From: Ailurus styani
Taxonomy: Eukaryota; Chordata; Mammalia; Carnivora; Ailuridae
Assembly: GCA_002007465.1 (NCBI GenBank)
Contig: LNAC01000346.1
Location: 2,454,663 to 2,518,662, forward strand
Direction: 5' to 3'
DNA length: 64,000 bases
Shown: positions 33,341 to 45,720 of the stretch, piece by piece
Layout: each line of letters starts with the position of its first letter
Position numbering within the stretch: position 1 is the stretch's first letter
Notes under the pieces: generated by a model
Seen by the model: the letters and a program-made list of their open reading frames with translations, nothing else
Databases searched by the model: none
Told to the model about the DNA's origin: nothing
Position numbers and translations under genes: made by a program

Positions 33341-34090
33341 GGGCTTTTTGTTTGTTTTAATCACACTTTTTATTTTGAGATCATTGTAGAGTCACATGCA
33401 TTATGAGGAAAAATAACAGAGAGGTCCCATGTACCCTTCATCCATTTTCCCCCAGTGGTAACATCTTGCAAAATTCTAGTATGGTATTACTGCAGGATGT
33501 CAACATTGATGCAGGCCAGATACAGAGCCTTCTGTCATCACAGGGATCCATCCTGTTGCTCTTTGAAAGTCACACTCACTCACCTCTTATCCTACTCCCT
33601 CTTTAATTCCTGGTAACCACTAATCTGTTTTCCATCTCTGTTAATTTGTCATTTCGAGAATGTTATACAAATGGACTTATAGAGGATATAACCTTTGGGG
33701 ATTGGCTCTTTTCACTCAGAAAAATTCTCTGAAGATTAATCCATGTTATAGTGTGTTTAGTGTTCCTGTTAATTTCAAGGGGAGTACTTTATGGTATGGG
33801 TATACCACAGTTTATTTAACCATTCACCCACTGAAGAATACCCGGGTTGTTTCCAGTTTAGGACTAATATGAATAAAGCTGCTATAATCAGGCATGTACA
33901 AGTTTTTGAGTGAAGAAACATCCTTCATTTCTCTGGAATACAATGCATGAGTAATCTCTAGTTTCTCCACAGCTTCACCAGCATTTGGTGTTTTCACTAT
34001 TTTTTATTTTACCTATTATGATAGTAGTGATCTCTCATTGTGATTTTTATTTGTATTTCTTAAATGGCTAATGATATTAAACACTGTTTT

Positions 34091-34293
34091 TTAAAAAGAT
34101 TTATTTATTTATTTGAGAGAGAGTGAGAGAGAAAGAGAACATGTGCATGCACCAGTGAGTCAGGGGAGGGGCACAGGGAGAGAATCCTCAGACTCCCCTC
34201 TGAGCCCTCACAGGGGCTCATTCTCACCACGCATGCGATCTTGACCTGAGCAGAAACAAAAAGTCACAAGTCTGACTGAGGCACACAGGCAGG
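34091..34293 (-). mobile_element. CAN-SINE, old and diverged
   Basis: Reverse copy, with head complement decayed to gaggcacacaggcaggc. The flanks aatgatattaaacactgttt (34,070-34,089) and aattatgttaagcattgttt (34,294-34,313) are diverged copies of the target site. Confidence 0.85.
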
Positions 34294-34515
34294 CAATTAT
34301 GTTAAGCATTGTTTTATCTGCTTATTCCCTTTCGTTTATCCTCTCTGATAATGTCCTTTGCTCATTTTCTAATTGGATTTTTTTAATGTTAATGTTTGAA
34401 ATTTCTTTATATACAATAGACACTAGTACTTTGTCAGATATGTGGTTTCAAATATTTGCTTTTACTCTCAAGTTTGTCTTTTATCCTCTTAGTAGTATCT
34501 TTTAAAAAAGGAAGA

Positions 34516-34711
34516 GGGATGCCTGGGTGGCTCAGTCAGTTAAGTATCTGACTCTTAATTTTGGCTCAGGTCATGATCTCAACATTGTGAGATTGAGCCC
34601 TGCATGGGGCTCTGTGCTGGGCGTGGAGTCTCTTAAAGATTCTTTCTTTCCCTCTGCCTTTCCCCACCATCTAAAAGCAAAACAAAACAAAACAAAAACA
34701 AACAAAAAAAT
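34516..34711 (+). mobile_element. CAN-SINE, older subtype with CAAAA-type tail
   Basis: Plus-strand copy; body includes the actcttaattttggctcagg form of older subfamilies. The tail is (CAAAA)n rather than AAATAAAT. About 24 bases of the L1 ORF2 reverse complement continue on each side. Confidence 0.9.
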
Positions 34712-35575
34712 TTTTTTAATCTTGATGAAGTTCAATTTATCAGTGCTTCCTTTTAAGATCCATGGGTTTGATGTCAAATCTTTGAATCCTTTGCCAAGCT
34801 CTGTATCCCAAAGGTTTCTTCCCATGTCTTTTTCTAGAAGTTTCATAGGTTTACAATTTATAGTTAAGTCTATGAGTCACCTTTTACGTAAGGTGTGAAC
34901 TTAGATCAAGATTCTTTTTTAATTTATTTTTATTTTTTATTTATGTGTGTGTAGTACTGTAGTAACAGTTAAAGGCTATCTTTCCTCCATTGAAGTGCTT
35001 TTGCACCATTGTCAGAAATCATCAGAACACGTTAATGTGGATCTATTTCTAGATTCCCTGTTCTGTTCCATTGATCTATGCTTGTCCCTCTACCAACATC
35101 ATGCAGTCTTCATTAATGTAGCTATCTAATAAGTCTTGAAATCTGGTAGACTGATTTCTTTATTCTTCTTTCTTAAAATTATTTTCATTATTCTGCTTCC
35201 TTTGTATTTTCATGTAAATTTTACAGTAATTGTGTCTGTATCTATAAAAAATCTTGCTGAAGTTTTGATTGGAATAACATTAAACTTGTATATCACTTTA
35301 GGGAGAATTGGCATTATTACTATGTTGAATATTCATTCCATCCAGGAACACAATCATTCTTCCCATTTATTTAGACCTTCCTTGATTTCTTTCATGAGCA
35401 TTATGTATAATTCAGCATGCAAGTCCTATATATATATTTTTTAGAATTATACCTAAGTACTTCATTTTTTCAGTGATTGTAAATTGTAGTGTTTTTTCTT
35501 TTCTTTAGCAGTGAAAATTTAGGAAGCCTAAGTAAGAATCTATGCCTGAATCAAAGGATTTAAAGTCTAGTTGGA

Positions 35576-35719
35576 AAGACTTATAAACAAATGATTACAA
35601 TAGAATTTGATTAAGTCAATAAACCTTTGTTCTCTTTTCATTCCTCANAAGACTTATAAACAAATGATTACAATAGAATTTGATTAAGTCAATAAACCTT
35701 TGTTCTCTTTCATTCCTCA
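35576..35719. repeat. Duplicated 71-72 bp block on either side of a single N (assembly artefact)
   Basis: The block aagacttataaacaaatgat...cattcctca occurs at 35,576-35,647 and again at 35,649-35,719, separated only by the N at 35,648. The copies are identical except for one T in a homopolymer (tctctttt versus tctcttt). This is the pattern of two overlapping contigs joined without merging the overlap, so the true sequence very probably has one copy. Confidence 0.9.
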
Positions 35720-35725
35720 TTTTCT

Positions 35726-35948
35726 TTTTCTTTTCTTTTTTTTAAAGATTTTATTTATTTATTTGACAGAGAGAGAGAGAGATCACAAGCAGGCAGAGAG
35801 GCAGGCAGAGAGGCAGGCAGAGAGAGAGGGGGAAGCAGGCTCCCTGCTGAGCAGAGAGCCTGATGCGGGACTCCATCCCAGGACCCTGAGGTCATAACCT
35901 GAGCCGAAAGCAGAGGCTTTAACCCACTGAGCCACCCAGGTGCCCCAA
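35726..35948 (-). mobile_element. CAN-SINE, young mustelid-type
   Basis: Reverse copy with an extra ggcaggcagaga unit in the body. The 15-bp target duplication cattcctcattttct is at 35,711-35,725 and 35,949-35,963. The left copy overlaps the end of the second block of the assembly duplication. Confidence 0.95.
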
Positions 35949-36256
35949 CATTCCTCATTTTCTGTCTTCCAGAAATACTCGTTGCTTGTTATATTTTTAA
36001 TTTTTTTTTAATCTCTTGATGCCCTTCACATACTTCTCCCACCCCCATTCCCCACCTCCACCTCTGGCAAGCACCAATCTGTTCTCTGCATCTATGAGCT
36101 TGTTTGTTTTTGTCTTTTTAGGTTCCACATACAAGAGTGATCATATGGCATTTTACTCTGTCTGACTTATTTCACCTAGCATAATGCTCTCTAGGTCTAT
36201 TCTCGTTGTCACAAATGGCAAAATTTCATTCTTTTTTATGGTCGAATAATATCCAT

Positions 36257-36259
<3 letters not shown>

Positions 36260-36296
<37 letters not shown>
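36260..36296. repeat. (CA)n microsatellite
   Basis: About 18 uninterrupted CA units replacing the tatata stretch usual at this place in L1 3'UTR. Confidence 0.95.
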
Positions 36297-36299
<3 letters not shown>

Positions 36300-36790
36300 A
36301 GAATATGATTCCTTTTACGTTTATCCATTGATGGGCACTTAGGTTCTTAGCTTGTTTCCATGTCTTGCCTATTATAAATAATGTTGTGATAAACATGGGA
36401 GGGTAGAGATACCTTTTGAGTTAGTGTTTTTATTTTCTTCAAATAAATACCCATAAAGGGAATTGCTGGGTCATAGGGTAGTCCTATTTTAATTTTTTGA
36501 GGAAACTCCTTCCTGTTTTCCATGATTGTACCAGTTTACATTTCACCAACAGCACATAAGGATCCCCTTTACTCTAGGCCTTGCCAACATGTGTTATTCA
36601 TTGTCTTTTTGATAACATCCATTCTAACAGGTATGAGGTGATATCTGATAGGGGTTTTCATTTGCATTTCTATGATGATTAATGACGTTGAGCACCTTTT
36701 CATGTACCTTCTGGCCCTCTGCCTGTTTTCTTTAGAAAAATGTCTATTCAGATCTGCCCATTTTTAATTCACATTATTGGTTTTCTCTTT

Positions 36791-36808
36791 TTCCTTTCTT
36801 CCTTCCTT

Positions 36809-36842
<34 letters not shown>
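36791..36842. repeat. (CCTT)n then (CT)n microsatellite
   Basis: cttccttcc followed by about 15 CT units, within L1 ORF2 sequence. Confidence 0.95.
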
Positions 36843-36843
<1 letters not shown>

Positions 36844-36969
36844 CAACTGAGTTATAGGAGTTCTTTTGATATTTTAGCTATTAGCCCCATATCAGATATA
36901 TGATTTTCAAATAGTTTCTCCCATTCAATAGATTACCTTTTCATTTGTTGATAGTTTCTTGCTGTGAGG

Positions 36970-37038
36970 GATAATATATATTAATATATATATATACACA
37001 CATATATATTTGCACAAATTATATATATTATATATAAT
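36970..37038. repeat. AT-rich low-complexity junction
   Basis: tatatattaatatatatata and attatatatattatatataa mark the internal deletion junction of the L1. Confidence 0.85.
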
Positions 37039-37384
37039 AGAATGTCCATCTGCTAATAGTCTCAGTTTTACTTCCTTTCCAATTTAGATACCTTTTATTT
37101 CCTTTTCTTGCCTAATTGCTGTGGCTAGGACTTCTTTGTTGAATAAAAGAGGTATGAGTGGGCAAATAAAATGAAATTAGAAAACACACTTTTTCTTTTA
37201 TTCTTTGGAAGAGTTCGAGAAAGTTTGGCAGAAGGATTTGGTAGAGTTGTCCAGTGAAGCTGTCTGGTCCTGAACTTTTGTTTGTTGGGAGATTTTTCAT
37301 AATTGATTCAATTTCCTTACTAGTAATAGGTGTGTTAAGATTTTCTGTTTCATCACAATTCAGCCAGAGTAAGTCGTGCATTTA

Positions 37385-39489
37385 CAGGTTATTTCTGACA
37401 AAGATATATCAATCCTTTTTGTAAAGATTCTCATTTAAATACTGACTATAGTCCCCTACTATGTATCCACCTACATAGATTTGAGAGCCAAAGATGATGT
37501 TAGAAGGATGAGAAACCTGATTTGTTTTATCATGCTCTGCTGCAAGGCTCAGCTTTAGACTTAACTGTATTAATAATAACCATATGTTCTTTATTTTCAG
37601 GGACAGTCAGGACATCATATAATTAGATGCTTTTCAATAAAGATGACCAATTATACTAACAACTAATATGATTACAATTTTATGTCTTTAGAATGCATTG
37701 TTTGAATACATAGTACAAAACAAAACGTTTTTCTCTATTGGGTGTGCTCAATTTATATTTGGTTAATATAATTATTCTTTGTATTAGTAAACTTTTTGAG
37801 ATAAATGACTTGGAAACATGGCTTAGGATCTTTCATTTTTCAACATGTCCAGAAATATCCAGATGCAAAATGTGATTATTTGTATGTAGTCAGATTTTAG
37901 GATTAACTGAAAACCTGCTGACCTTGCCCTTTTGCCTATCTCACTAAGTTGTTACTCCACATTTAGGTGTGTGTTCTTTTATTCAAAGTAAGCATAAACC
38001 TTATTTTCCTAAGTGGAATGACTTTGTAGTAATCTCTGTGTATTCTGAGTGTCTGTATAGAGGACATACAGAGTGTCATATAGAGGACATATAGAGTGTC
38101 TATATTATTTTATAAGATCATGTGTCATAGAAGCTTGAGAAAATAGTGTAATCCCAAAGAAGGAAGCAAACTTCATCTATATTACTGTTATCCCTATCTA
38201 TGTGATATAATGGCATTTTTAAAAAGTGGACCTAATGTAAAGTCCACTTCTCATACTCTCTCTCTGAATCCATCAACCATGCTTTTGTAGACTCCAGTTC
38301 CAAATTATTACATGATAAAATAAATTCCATTTTAAAAAGCTTATATTTTTTTCCAGAATGTTGACATTTAAGTTTAACAGCTGTATTGACTTTATAACAC
38401 ATTCCACATATTGTTATTTTTTTTCTCAAATTTAACTATTGCCAACCCCATACTATCTTTGTGATCTCTAAATCACTTTTCACCTGTGTGCTTAGTTTTT
38501 CTTCCTGATTGTCTGTTAATTAAATACACACTCCTTATGGAATGTCAATGAAACCACCACCCACTGCCACCACCAAATGCCCATTGCCACCACAAAGAGG
38601 ACCCACATATGGACCAGGTAGAGTCTTTGTCTTCAAAATCTTATAGTCTGAGAAGAGATTTACACATAGGGATATATTGATAGATGTTTAACAGCCAGCC
38701 CCCAGGGGAAACTGAGGGCCTGATGACAAGCATTTTCCAATATTCAAATTTAAAATAATTTAAATTTAAAATTTAAAACTGTGACTGGTTTCCAACTACC
38801 AACTTGAAGTCACTAAACTGGATATTGGGAAGAAATGTGCGTATTTCATTATTGCAACCGGTGAAAGCTGACTGCAGTACACAGTTGGTTTTGCAGACAT
38901 CATTTATAGTACCATGTGCTAAATGATTTGATTGAGGCATGTCATAATGCTCAGGAAACAAACAATGGGGGGGCAGTTGTCAACCAGAATCAGAGAATTC
39001 TTCATGTAGAGCAGTCATTGGCACAAACTGTGTCATCTCAGTACTTCTCCAACTTGGTTCTTATCCTCATCTGTTTCTTCCTATTAATATGGAATAGTAT
39101 TATCTCATTTACTCAGAAGTCATGAAACCCTAGATTTACCATTTTTTTATTATTCTCTTCCCCAGCACAACACATCATTTAGTTTTGAAGCCCCATTACT
39201 TCTCTCTTTCTCAAAACATTGATATGTATCCCCCAATGTTATGTTCTGTTCCCTGTGATATCCTTACAATAGTCTCTCATGTGAGGTTATTCTCAGTAGA
39301 TCTCAATTGAATAAATGTATTTTTAAATAAGTAAACTTATTGAGGTATTGAATAAATGATCTTATTTCTTTAGTTGTTCTTTAATCATCCTTCCCATCCA
39401 TTTCTACTTCAGTTTTTATTTCCTGCAGCAAACCATTCCGTTTTACCTACCACAACTTTCATTCTTCCCCCTTCCCCTCCTGACTAACA
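37385..39489. other. Non-coding stretch without recognised transposons
   Basis: About 2.1 kb of unique DNA. It contains a short tandem repeat at 38,047-38,106 and a ttaaattt-rich palindromic patch at 38,745-38,778. No gene seen. Confidence 0.55.
38047..38106. repeat. Tandem repeat, unit about 23 bp, about 2.5 copies
   Basis: tatagaggacatacagagtg and tatagaggacatatagagtg in direct succession, followed by a partial third unit (tctatatt). Confidence 0.8.
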
Positions 39490-39770
39490 AAGGTACTTAA
39501 GGTGGCAACACTCCCAACTAAAGGTCCGTATTTGTTGGCTTCTTTGTGGCTAGGAGTTGGTCCCTTTGTGGCCAGTCCCATGCAATGATATGTAATTAGA
39601 AGTATTCTGGGATAGTTTCAGGAAGTCGCCCTAAAAAGATGGCAGACTTTCTCCCTACTTCCTGTTTTCTTTTGCCAGAATACAGACATAATGGCTCAAG
39701 TTCCAACAGCTATATTAAGACATGAAATAACTTTGATAATGGGCTCTGAGAATCACTACTTGTTTTCATC
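39490..39770 (+). mobile_element. Ancient interspersed repeat, family unresolved
   Basis: Words such as cttctttgtggctaggagtt, ggaagtcgccctaaaaagat and tttgataatgggctctgaga look like a mammalian-wide ancient repeat that I recognise but cannot name safely. No ORF. Confidence 0.35.
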
Positions 39771-40624
39771 ACACACTGTATCTTCAGCTCGAGTTTCTAA
39801 ATTACTTACTGTTTAAAGATTTCTCAGAGCCCTAATCAGAATTTTGGGGGCTTGTGTAGGTTTTGAGGCCCCTCCAAATATCAAAGCCCTAGTAAATCTG
39901 TTTGTGATTCCTGTTTGTCCCTGATTTTTAAGCATCCCTCATCCATATCTCAGAAATAACCAGGTTCTCTAAGCCAAAAAAGCTCATACATTATCTTTAG
40001 ATAAAAAATCTTTGTGAACAATCCATCTAGCAGAATTTGTCTTTCAATCATATTTCTGTTTTCTCAGTTTAGCCTTTTTCTGCTATAGGTCACTGGAACT
40101 CACAACTATATAGAAAAATATCAGGGATCTATATTATTCACTTTGGAAAGGTTGGAAATTTTAGACCTCCTCATCAGAGATGTGCCCCATAGTATTATTG
40201 TATAAGTCCCTTCTTGTCATCAGAGATGTGGAATGGAAATCAATTAAGTATATGTAATTCTCTAGAACTTACAAAGTCTTTGCACCAGTTATCTTATTGG
40301 AGTTTCACAGGACCTAGTGAGGAAAGAATCAGCATTATTATTTATATGCTATAGAGGAAAGGATTGAGACTAAGGGTTTTCTAAGAAATCAGAAGTAATT
40401 AAATTCAATACAGCAAAGTTTGATTCTAAGTTGCTTGATTTCCCATCTTTAATGCCTCCTTGGATCTTTATTAAGCCATATTTGAAATTATAACAAATGT
40501 TTTAGAAGGCAATTAATGACCTTTAGCATTTGAACTTCAAGAGGAAAATATTAATCCCCAAATATCTATTGACTTTAATCATGAGTATTGGCTAAGGTAT
40601 GATGTGATAACTAACTGGCTAAAT
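39771..40624. other. Non-coding stretch
   Basis: Unique sequence; no gene. A possible MIR trace at about 40,330-40,400 is too weak to call. Confidence 0.55.
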
Positions 40625-40865
40625 ATTTCAGTGGCTTAAAACCACAAATGTTTATTTATTTATTGCTTATAATCACATACAGAAGAAATCAGGCAGAGAC
40701 ACAGATTGATGTAGGTAGGCATCATCATGATTCTTGTTTCTACAGTCACTAAGGCAAGGAAAAAAAAGTGCTACAGAGCCCTGCATTGGCAGTTTAATAT
40801 TTCTGCCTGAAAGGGCCTCTCATCCTTTATGGTTACAGTTTACTGGTCATCGCAAGTCACATGGC
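40625..40865 (-). mobile_element. Ancient interspersed repeat, family unresolved
   Basis: Starts with cagtggcttaaaaccacaaa and ends near aagtcacatggccctaagga, a layout of old mammalian repeats in antisense. It directly precedes the MLT1 LTR. Family uncertain. Confidence 0.4.
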
Positions 40866-40894
40866 CCTAAGGAAGGTCTGTTTTGTTGCTGTTG

Positions 40895-41430
40895 TTGTTG
40901 TTTTTAGGGCTGCTGTAAAAAATTACCACAAACTTGTGTATTTAAAACAGCAAACAAAAATTTATCCTCTTACAGTTTGAAAGGCCAGAAGTCTGAAATC
41001 AAAATTTGGACAGGGCCACGTTCCCTCGGAAAGCTCTAGAGGGGAATTTCTTGCCTCTTCCAGATTCTAGTGGTTCTAGGTATTTCTTAGTTTGTGGCTA
41101 TGTCCAGTAGAGCCACTATATCTGTATATCTTTATCTCTTTCTCTACATCTATATATCTCTCCACATATATTCAATGTGCTCATGTCTTTACATGACCCT
41201 GTCCTCTGCCTGAGTCTTCTCTTCTTGTCTTTGGATGTAGTTCCAACTGGATAACCCAGGATGATCTCATCTTAAGATCCTTAACTTATTTCCATCTGCA
41301 GAAACACTTTTTTAAAAATAAGGTTGCATTCACAGGTTCTGGGGGGGTAGGACATAGATATATATTTTGTGTGTGGTGGGGGACAGGTTGGGAAAGGGCA
41401 CCATTCTATTACCACCCTAGATAGTTTTCC
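40895..41430 (-). mobile_element. MaLR (MLT1-type) solo LTR, antisense
   Basis: gctgtaaaaaattaccacaa, tcttacagtttgaaaggcca, gatgatctcatcttaagatc and tcacaggttctggggggg follow the antisense order of an MLT1 LTR. An internal CT/TA-rich insertion lies at about 41,105-41,165. Non-coding. Confidence 0.75.
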
Positions 41431-41974
41431 CAAACCCTGTTTCAAATATTGTTAAGGACAGTTAGAGCAATATAGAAACCTCAAAAAAGGCTGACTCAGA
41501 AGCTGTGGAAACCTTTGATGAAGGAAGATACATCCAGGGAATAGTAAGAAGGCAAGGGTTATTGCCCACTCCAATAGTACAGTGCCCTCAATATATTTGC
41601 TCAGAGAGATTTCAGAATTGCTGTGGATCAGAGATTGCCAGTTGTCTCACATTCTGTCACTCTCTGAATGGGAAGATTTATGCCATTATTGTAATCCTGT
41701 GGTCACATCCTGCAAAATGGATGTGTGTGGGATAGATAAGTTCTTATGTTTTTACTTCTTCAAATCTAAAGGAGCCACATTTGGATAAAATAGAGAGACT
41801 ACTATGCATCATCACATGTCTCCTTCACTACAAGCTATATCTTGACTCTATGGTGTTTTGGGTTTCCCTCCCTTAGAGGAGTAAATTTGTATTTTGTGCT
41901 GAAAGGGATTTGAGATACTTATTTTATGACCAGAAGGGGACCAGAAAGGGATAGTATGATAGACATTAAGAATG
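41431..41974. other. Non-coding stretch
   Basis: Two overlapping forward frames (41,505-41,735; 41,582-41,788) have no recognisable family. Nothing else seen. Confidence 0.55.
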
Positions 41975-42160
41975 TTACATTTGTGTTTTCTGTGCATGGT
42001 AGAAATGTACTTATTCACTTACTTGACATTAGGCATGACCACATGTCTTGTTTGTCTAATGACATGTGAACAGAATTGTCATGTGAGACTTCCAGGAATT
42101 CTTTAAGACCCATATATCTTCTTCCTTTCATAGGAACTCATCATATCCCACCCGACAGAG
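41975..42160 (+). mobile_element. Ancient interspersed repeat, family unresolved
   Basis: gcatgaccacatgtcttgtt, aatgacatgtgaacagaatt and cttccaggaattctttaaga resemble an old mammalian repeat of the kind at 39,490. Weak call. Confidence 0.3.
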
Positions 42161-43199
42161 GCTTAATTAACCTTGATTATCAAATGAGGAAGTGTGAGGT
42201 AGAGCTCCCATGATGGATATTTTTTGGAGTTAGGAATGAACTGTCGTTATCGTATGCCATTAGAATTTTAAGGTTCTTACCTATTCCAGAATAACCTATG
42301 GATGATATGAGATGAATAATATAAAATAAACACTGTTAAGTTATTTAATCGAAATGTTTCAAGGGCATGCGAGTTATAGGTAAATGTATTTGATAGACCT
42401 TTAAGTATTTATGTTTGTTATTTTCACTTAATAAATTTACTTTTGTTTGAAGAGTAGTACTATATTGTTTCCATCACTGTCTAACCAAAAATATTTGCTT
42501 TGATTCTTCTTTATCCTTGATGAATATACAGTCACAAGAGGCTCCAGTGAAAACCTAACTGAGTCTAACTGTTCCTCAAAAGTAAACTTACAGAAAAGAA
42601 AACTCTTAACATAGGAAGTGACACCAGGCCCAAGCATATTCATGAAAATATCTTTGATTAAATACTGTGCAGGGCCAAGTTATGGTACTATTTGAATTTT
42701 TTATACCTATGTATTTTTGGTGCATATATGATATTAATACATTTATCTCTTCATAAAAGTGACAATAAAATAAGTAACAAAGTAATAAAATGAGAAGTAC
42801 TAGGATGAAGAAAATTATTTAAATTGTGATGTTTTGTTTCATGTCAGCAAAGACAATTCAGATTTTCCTTATGGGCTATAATTTCATTAAACAGTATTTT
42901 TTAAAGTAACTCCTAATATTAGAGAACATTTGTGTTTAAAAATTAACATAATCTAGTATTTATAAAAAGTGATCTCTTCTTGGATTTTGCTTTTTAAATC
43001 AGTTTAAGATGGTCAGGATTTTGCTTTTGGATCAACTTAATTACCAATTTATTGTTAGCATCACTTAACACTACAAGCATTTCATCTGATCAGCATCAGA
43101 CACATTTCACTTTATCTTCACTTAAGTAAAGACACAACTAAAGGATCAGTCTCACTGTGCTCCTTAGCCTACACAGGGAAGAAAATCAATATAGTACCT
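42161..43199. other. Non-coding AT-rich stretch
   Basis: Unique DNA; no gene or transposon recognised. Confidence 0.6.
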
Positions 43200-43345
43200 T
43201 CGCTATCTTCAGTGCTATGCTCAAAATTTTATAGTGTTAAGTGTCATTATTTTCATTTAGTATTTGAGGAACTTTCCCAGGGTCTTGAGCCAGGCAGGAA
43301 CAGAGCTAATATTTTAATTCTAGTCTGTCTGATTTCAAAGCACAG
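43200..43345 (-). mobile_element. MIR fragment
   Basis: Antisense MIR 5' half: aactttcccagggtcttgag, ggcaggaacagagctaatat and tagtctgtctgatttcaaag. Confidence 0.6.
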
Positions 43346-43629
43346 GTTTATTCCAATCTATCAGGTCATCCCATTTCCACAGTTGATGAAGTCTCATTTA
43401 ATTCTTTCTTCCCTAATCTTGGCATTTATCTTGTTGAGATGAGCCCGAAGTATTCAAGTATACTTGGAGTTTCACATCTGCTACTTTCTCAGAGCTCATG
43501 TAACTTGGCTTCTATTTAGATGAGTAATTGCACCCCAGTTATCCTTTTGAAACGGAATCTTGACATTTTTCCAGCCCTCCCTACGTAAGGCCAACCCATA
43601 TATTTCTAGAGTCACTAAAAATAGAATGT

Positions 43630-44245
43630 GATAAGGTAGGCAGGATTCCAGTAGGGTCCCCAAGATTACTCCCTCCCTGGTTTCCATGCCCTGTATAATC
43701 TCATTCCATTAAGTATAAGCACATCTATGAAATTGATGGGATGTAACTCTCATGTATATGTTATGTTACGCAGCAAAAGTGATTTTCAATTAAAGTCCTT
43801 AATCAGCTGACTTTGAGTTCTTCAGAAAAGGGAGATCCTGGATGGGTCTGACTTAAGCACTTGAGCCCTTAAGGGAAGTAAGCTCTTTGAAGCCAGAAAA
43901 ACTCATCTGCTAATGTTGTAGAAGCAAGGTACCATTGTCGTGGAGGCTGCCATACATTAAGGAATGATGGCAATCCTCTAGGAGCTGGGACCTTACTCCA
44001 ATAAGCCAAAAGAACTAAAATCTCTCAACAACCTCAGTGTGCTTAGAAGTGGACCCCAAGCCCTAAAATAAGAACACAACCCAGTTGATACTTGATTTTC
44101 AGTCTTGTGAGACCCCGAGCTGAGAATCGAGCTATGCCAAACAAGTGCTTCTAATTAACAGAATTGTAAGGTAATAAATGGGTGTGGCTTTTAGCTGCCA
44201 AATTTGTGGTAATTTATTACACAACAATAAAAAGCCAATACACAG
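43630..44245 (+). mobile_element. MaLR (MLT1-like) LTR, diverged
   Basis: Begins gtaggcaggattccagtagg and ends taatttattacacaacaata...gccaatacac. The 3' part has cttgtgagaccccgagctga and cagaattgtaaggtaataaa. This is the same general type as 9555-10,138 but more decayed. Confidence 0.65.
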
Positions 44246-45509
44246 AGAATTGCACTTTCTGTGTTTACTAATGTTTGGCTTTTGCTCTGAAAAATTAGCT
44301 ATTCTAATCAGAGACACTGTCACACATCTGTTAGTTTTAATACAATGTAAAAATGACAGAATTCCTATCCACCAAGTTATAATGCTCTATGAGTATCCTG
44401 GCTTGGCTAGGATAAATTTAAACATGCCACCACCCATTGAGGACTGGCTTCACAGTCTGCTGTTTTTCATAAAGGTTACCTTTGGTGTCACCTTAAACTA
44501 CTTATTCTCTGCCCTCTGATTTCTGACTTCCTCCTCTTTCCCAATAGCCATTGATGAGATTCCTGTCTCTTTACCAGCAAATCCAGAAGGAATTACATCA
44601 AACATATTTTAAATGGATTAAAATATCCTGTACTTTAAAAGGGGTTAATGAAACTGCCACTTTACGTTGGTTGTTAACATCAAGGAAATTTCTAATAACG
44701 TATTCCTCTGAGTGCAAAAAAATGATGGATACAGATTATGTGAATTCAGTTACACTAGGAGCAGGGATATGTATTTTCTAGCGTTTTCCTTATTATGATT
44801 TAAAAGCATGTTTAACTTTCACTGAGTTTTGTACTTCTGATTAGACAGGTATTCCTCCCTTTGATTCCATTGTGTTAACCTCTAAATGCTGTCTGTCAGA
44901 ATCTTGGCTACCTTCAAATGTATATACATATATCTGTGCAGCTCTCATTTTGTTTTTTAAAGTATGCATAGTTTTTGGATTCCTTTAATCCCATCTGTAC
45001 TGCACACCTCTGTATATCATGTCAATAGTGGAAAGTTCATCCCGAGAACAGAGATGATGAACAGGACACCACAGCAGGAAAATTTAAAATAAAAGAAAAA
45101 CATATTTATTGGCATGGGCTGTAAGAGGGTGAAAGATGTATACAGTGTAGAGAACTTTCTGCCAACTCCTCACTTTTAACTCCCAACAGCCCTCATCCGA
45201 AATAGAAAGAATTCCTCCCCATTTGATGTAAATTCCTTTACAGCTAGAAGAATCTGCATTGGACACAAGGGAAGAGATAGGCATGCTTTCAAGAATTCAT
45301 AGAGGTTAGCAGGAAATTCGGAAAGACAAATGACAGCCAAAGAGTAAAGTAACTTGGCATCTTAGCAACCTGTGGAACAAATCCAGAGCAAGGAAGGGCA
45401 CGTTAAAGGCTGGGCAGTCCAGCCCCTGATAAATTTGATTCAAATTAAAACTACATGTCTCTTCCATTTTTAAAATGCAGATCTTGCTTTGTAACTGACA
45501 ACAAACAGC
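44246..45509. other. Non-coding stretch
   Basis: A 113-codon forward frame (44,178-44,519) overlaps the LTR end and lacks recognisable domains; not called. Rest is unique sequence. Confidence 0.55.
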
Positions 45510-45720
45510 ACAGTGGAAAGCTGGCAGCCTAGCTGCTAAGCCAGAGTTTGGCCCCGCCTTCAGTTTAATCTGTAGTCTCTTGAGTTAAGTCACTAAACTG
45601 TCAAAGCCATTGGACTGCAGATGTTTAAATGACTGAAATAATATTTACCTAACTCATAGGGGCACTTTGAGGGTTTCATTAATTCTTATTTGTAAAATGT
45701 CTTTTTCCCTTTAAAACCTT
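45510..45720 (+). mobile_element. MIR element, diverged
   Basis: ctgctaagccagagtttggc, cttgagttaagtcactaaac and aaataatatttacctaactc then tttgagggtttcatt follow the sense MIR order. Confidence 0.5.

Larger units (their letters stand above)
33341..35505 (-). mobile_element. Old LINE-1 (L1M-type) with two SINE insertions
   Basis: Antisense: 3'UTR (attttgagatcattgtagag, taacatcttgcaaaattcta, tggtaaccactaatctgttt), ORF2 C-terminus (tggctaatgatattaaacac), then reverse transcriptase sequence to about 35,500 (atacctaagtacttcatttt). SINEs at 34,091 and 34,516 split it. No coding potential remains. Confidence 0.75.
35990..37384 (-). mobile_element. LINE-1 with large internal deletions
   Basis: Antisense L1: 3'UTR (accaatctgttctctgcatc, tgacttatttcacctagcat), ORF2 C-terminus to about 36,960, then an AT-rich junction, then reverse transcriptase sequence. 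A minus frame at 37,112-37,381 encodes 'LNTPITSKEIESIMKNLPT' and 'KSSGPDSFTGQLYQ', the segment just before the first RT motifs. In a complete L1 these parts lie more than 1 kb apart, so internal deletion has joined them. Confidence 0.75.

Noticed and set aside
34527..34898. 123-codon forward ORF
   Set aside because: Begins in a SINE head and passes into antisense L1; no independent support.
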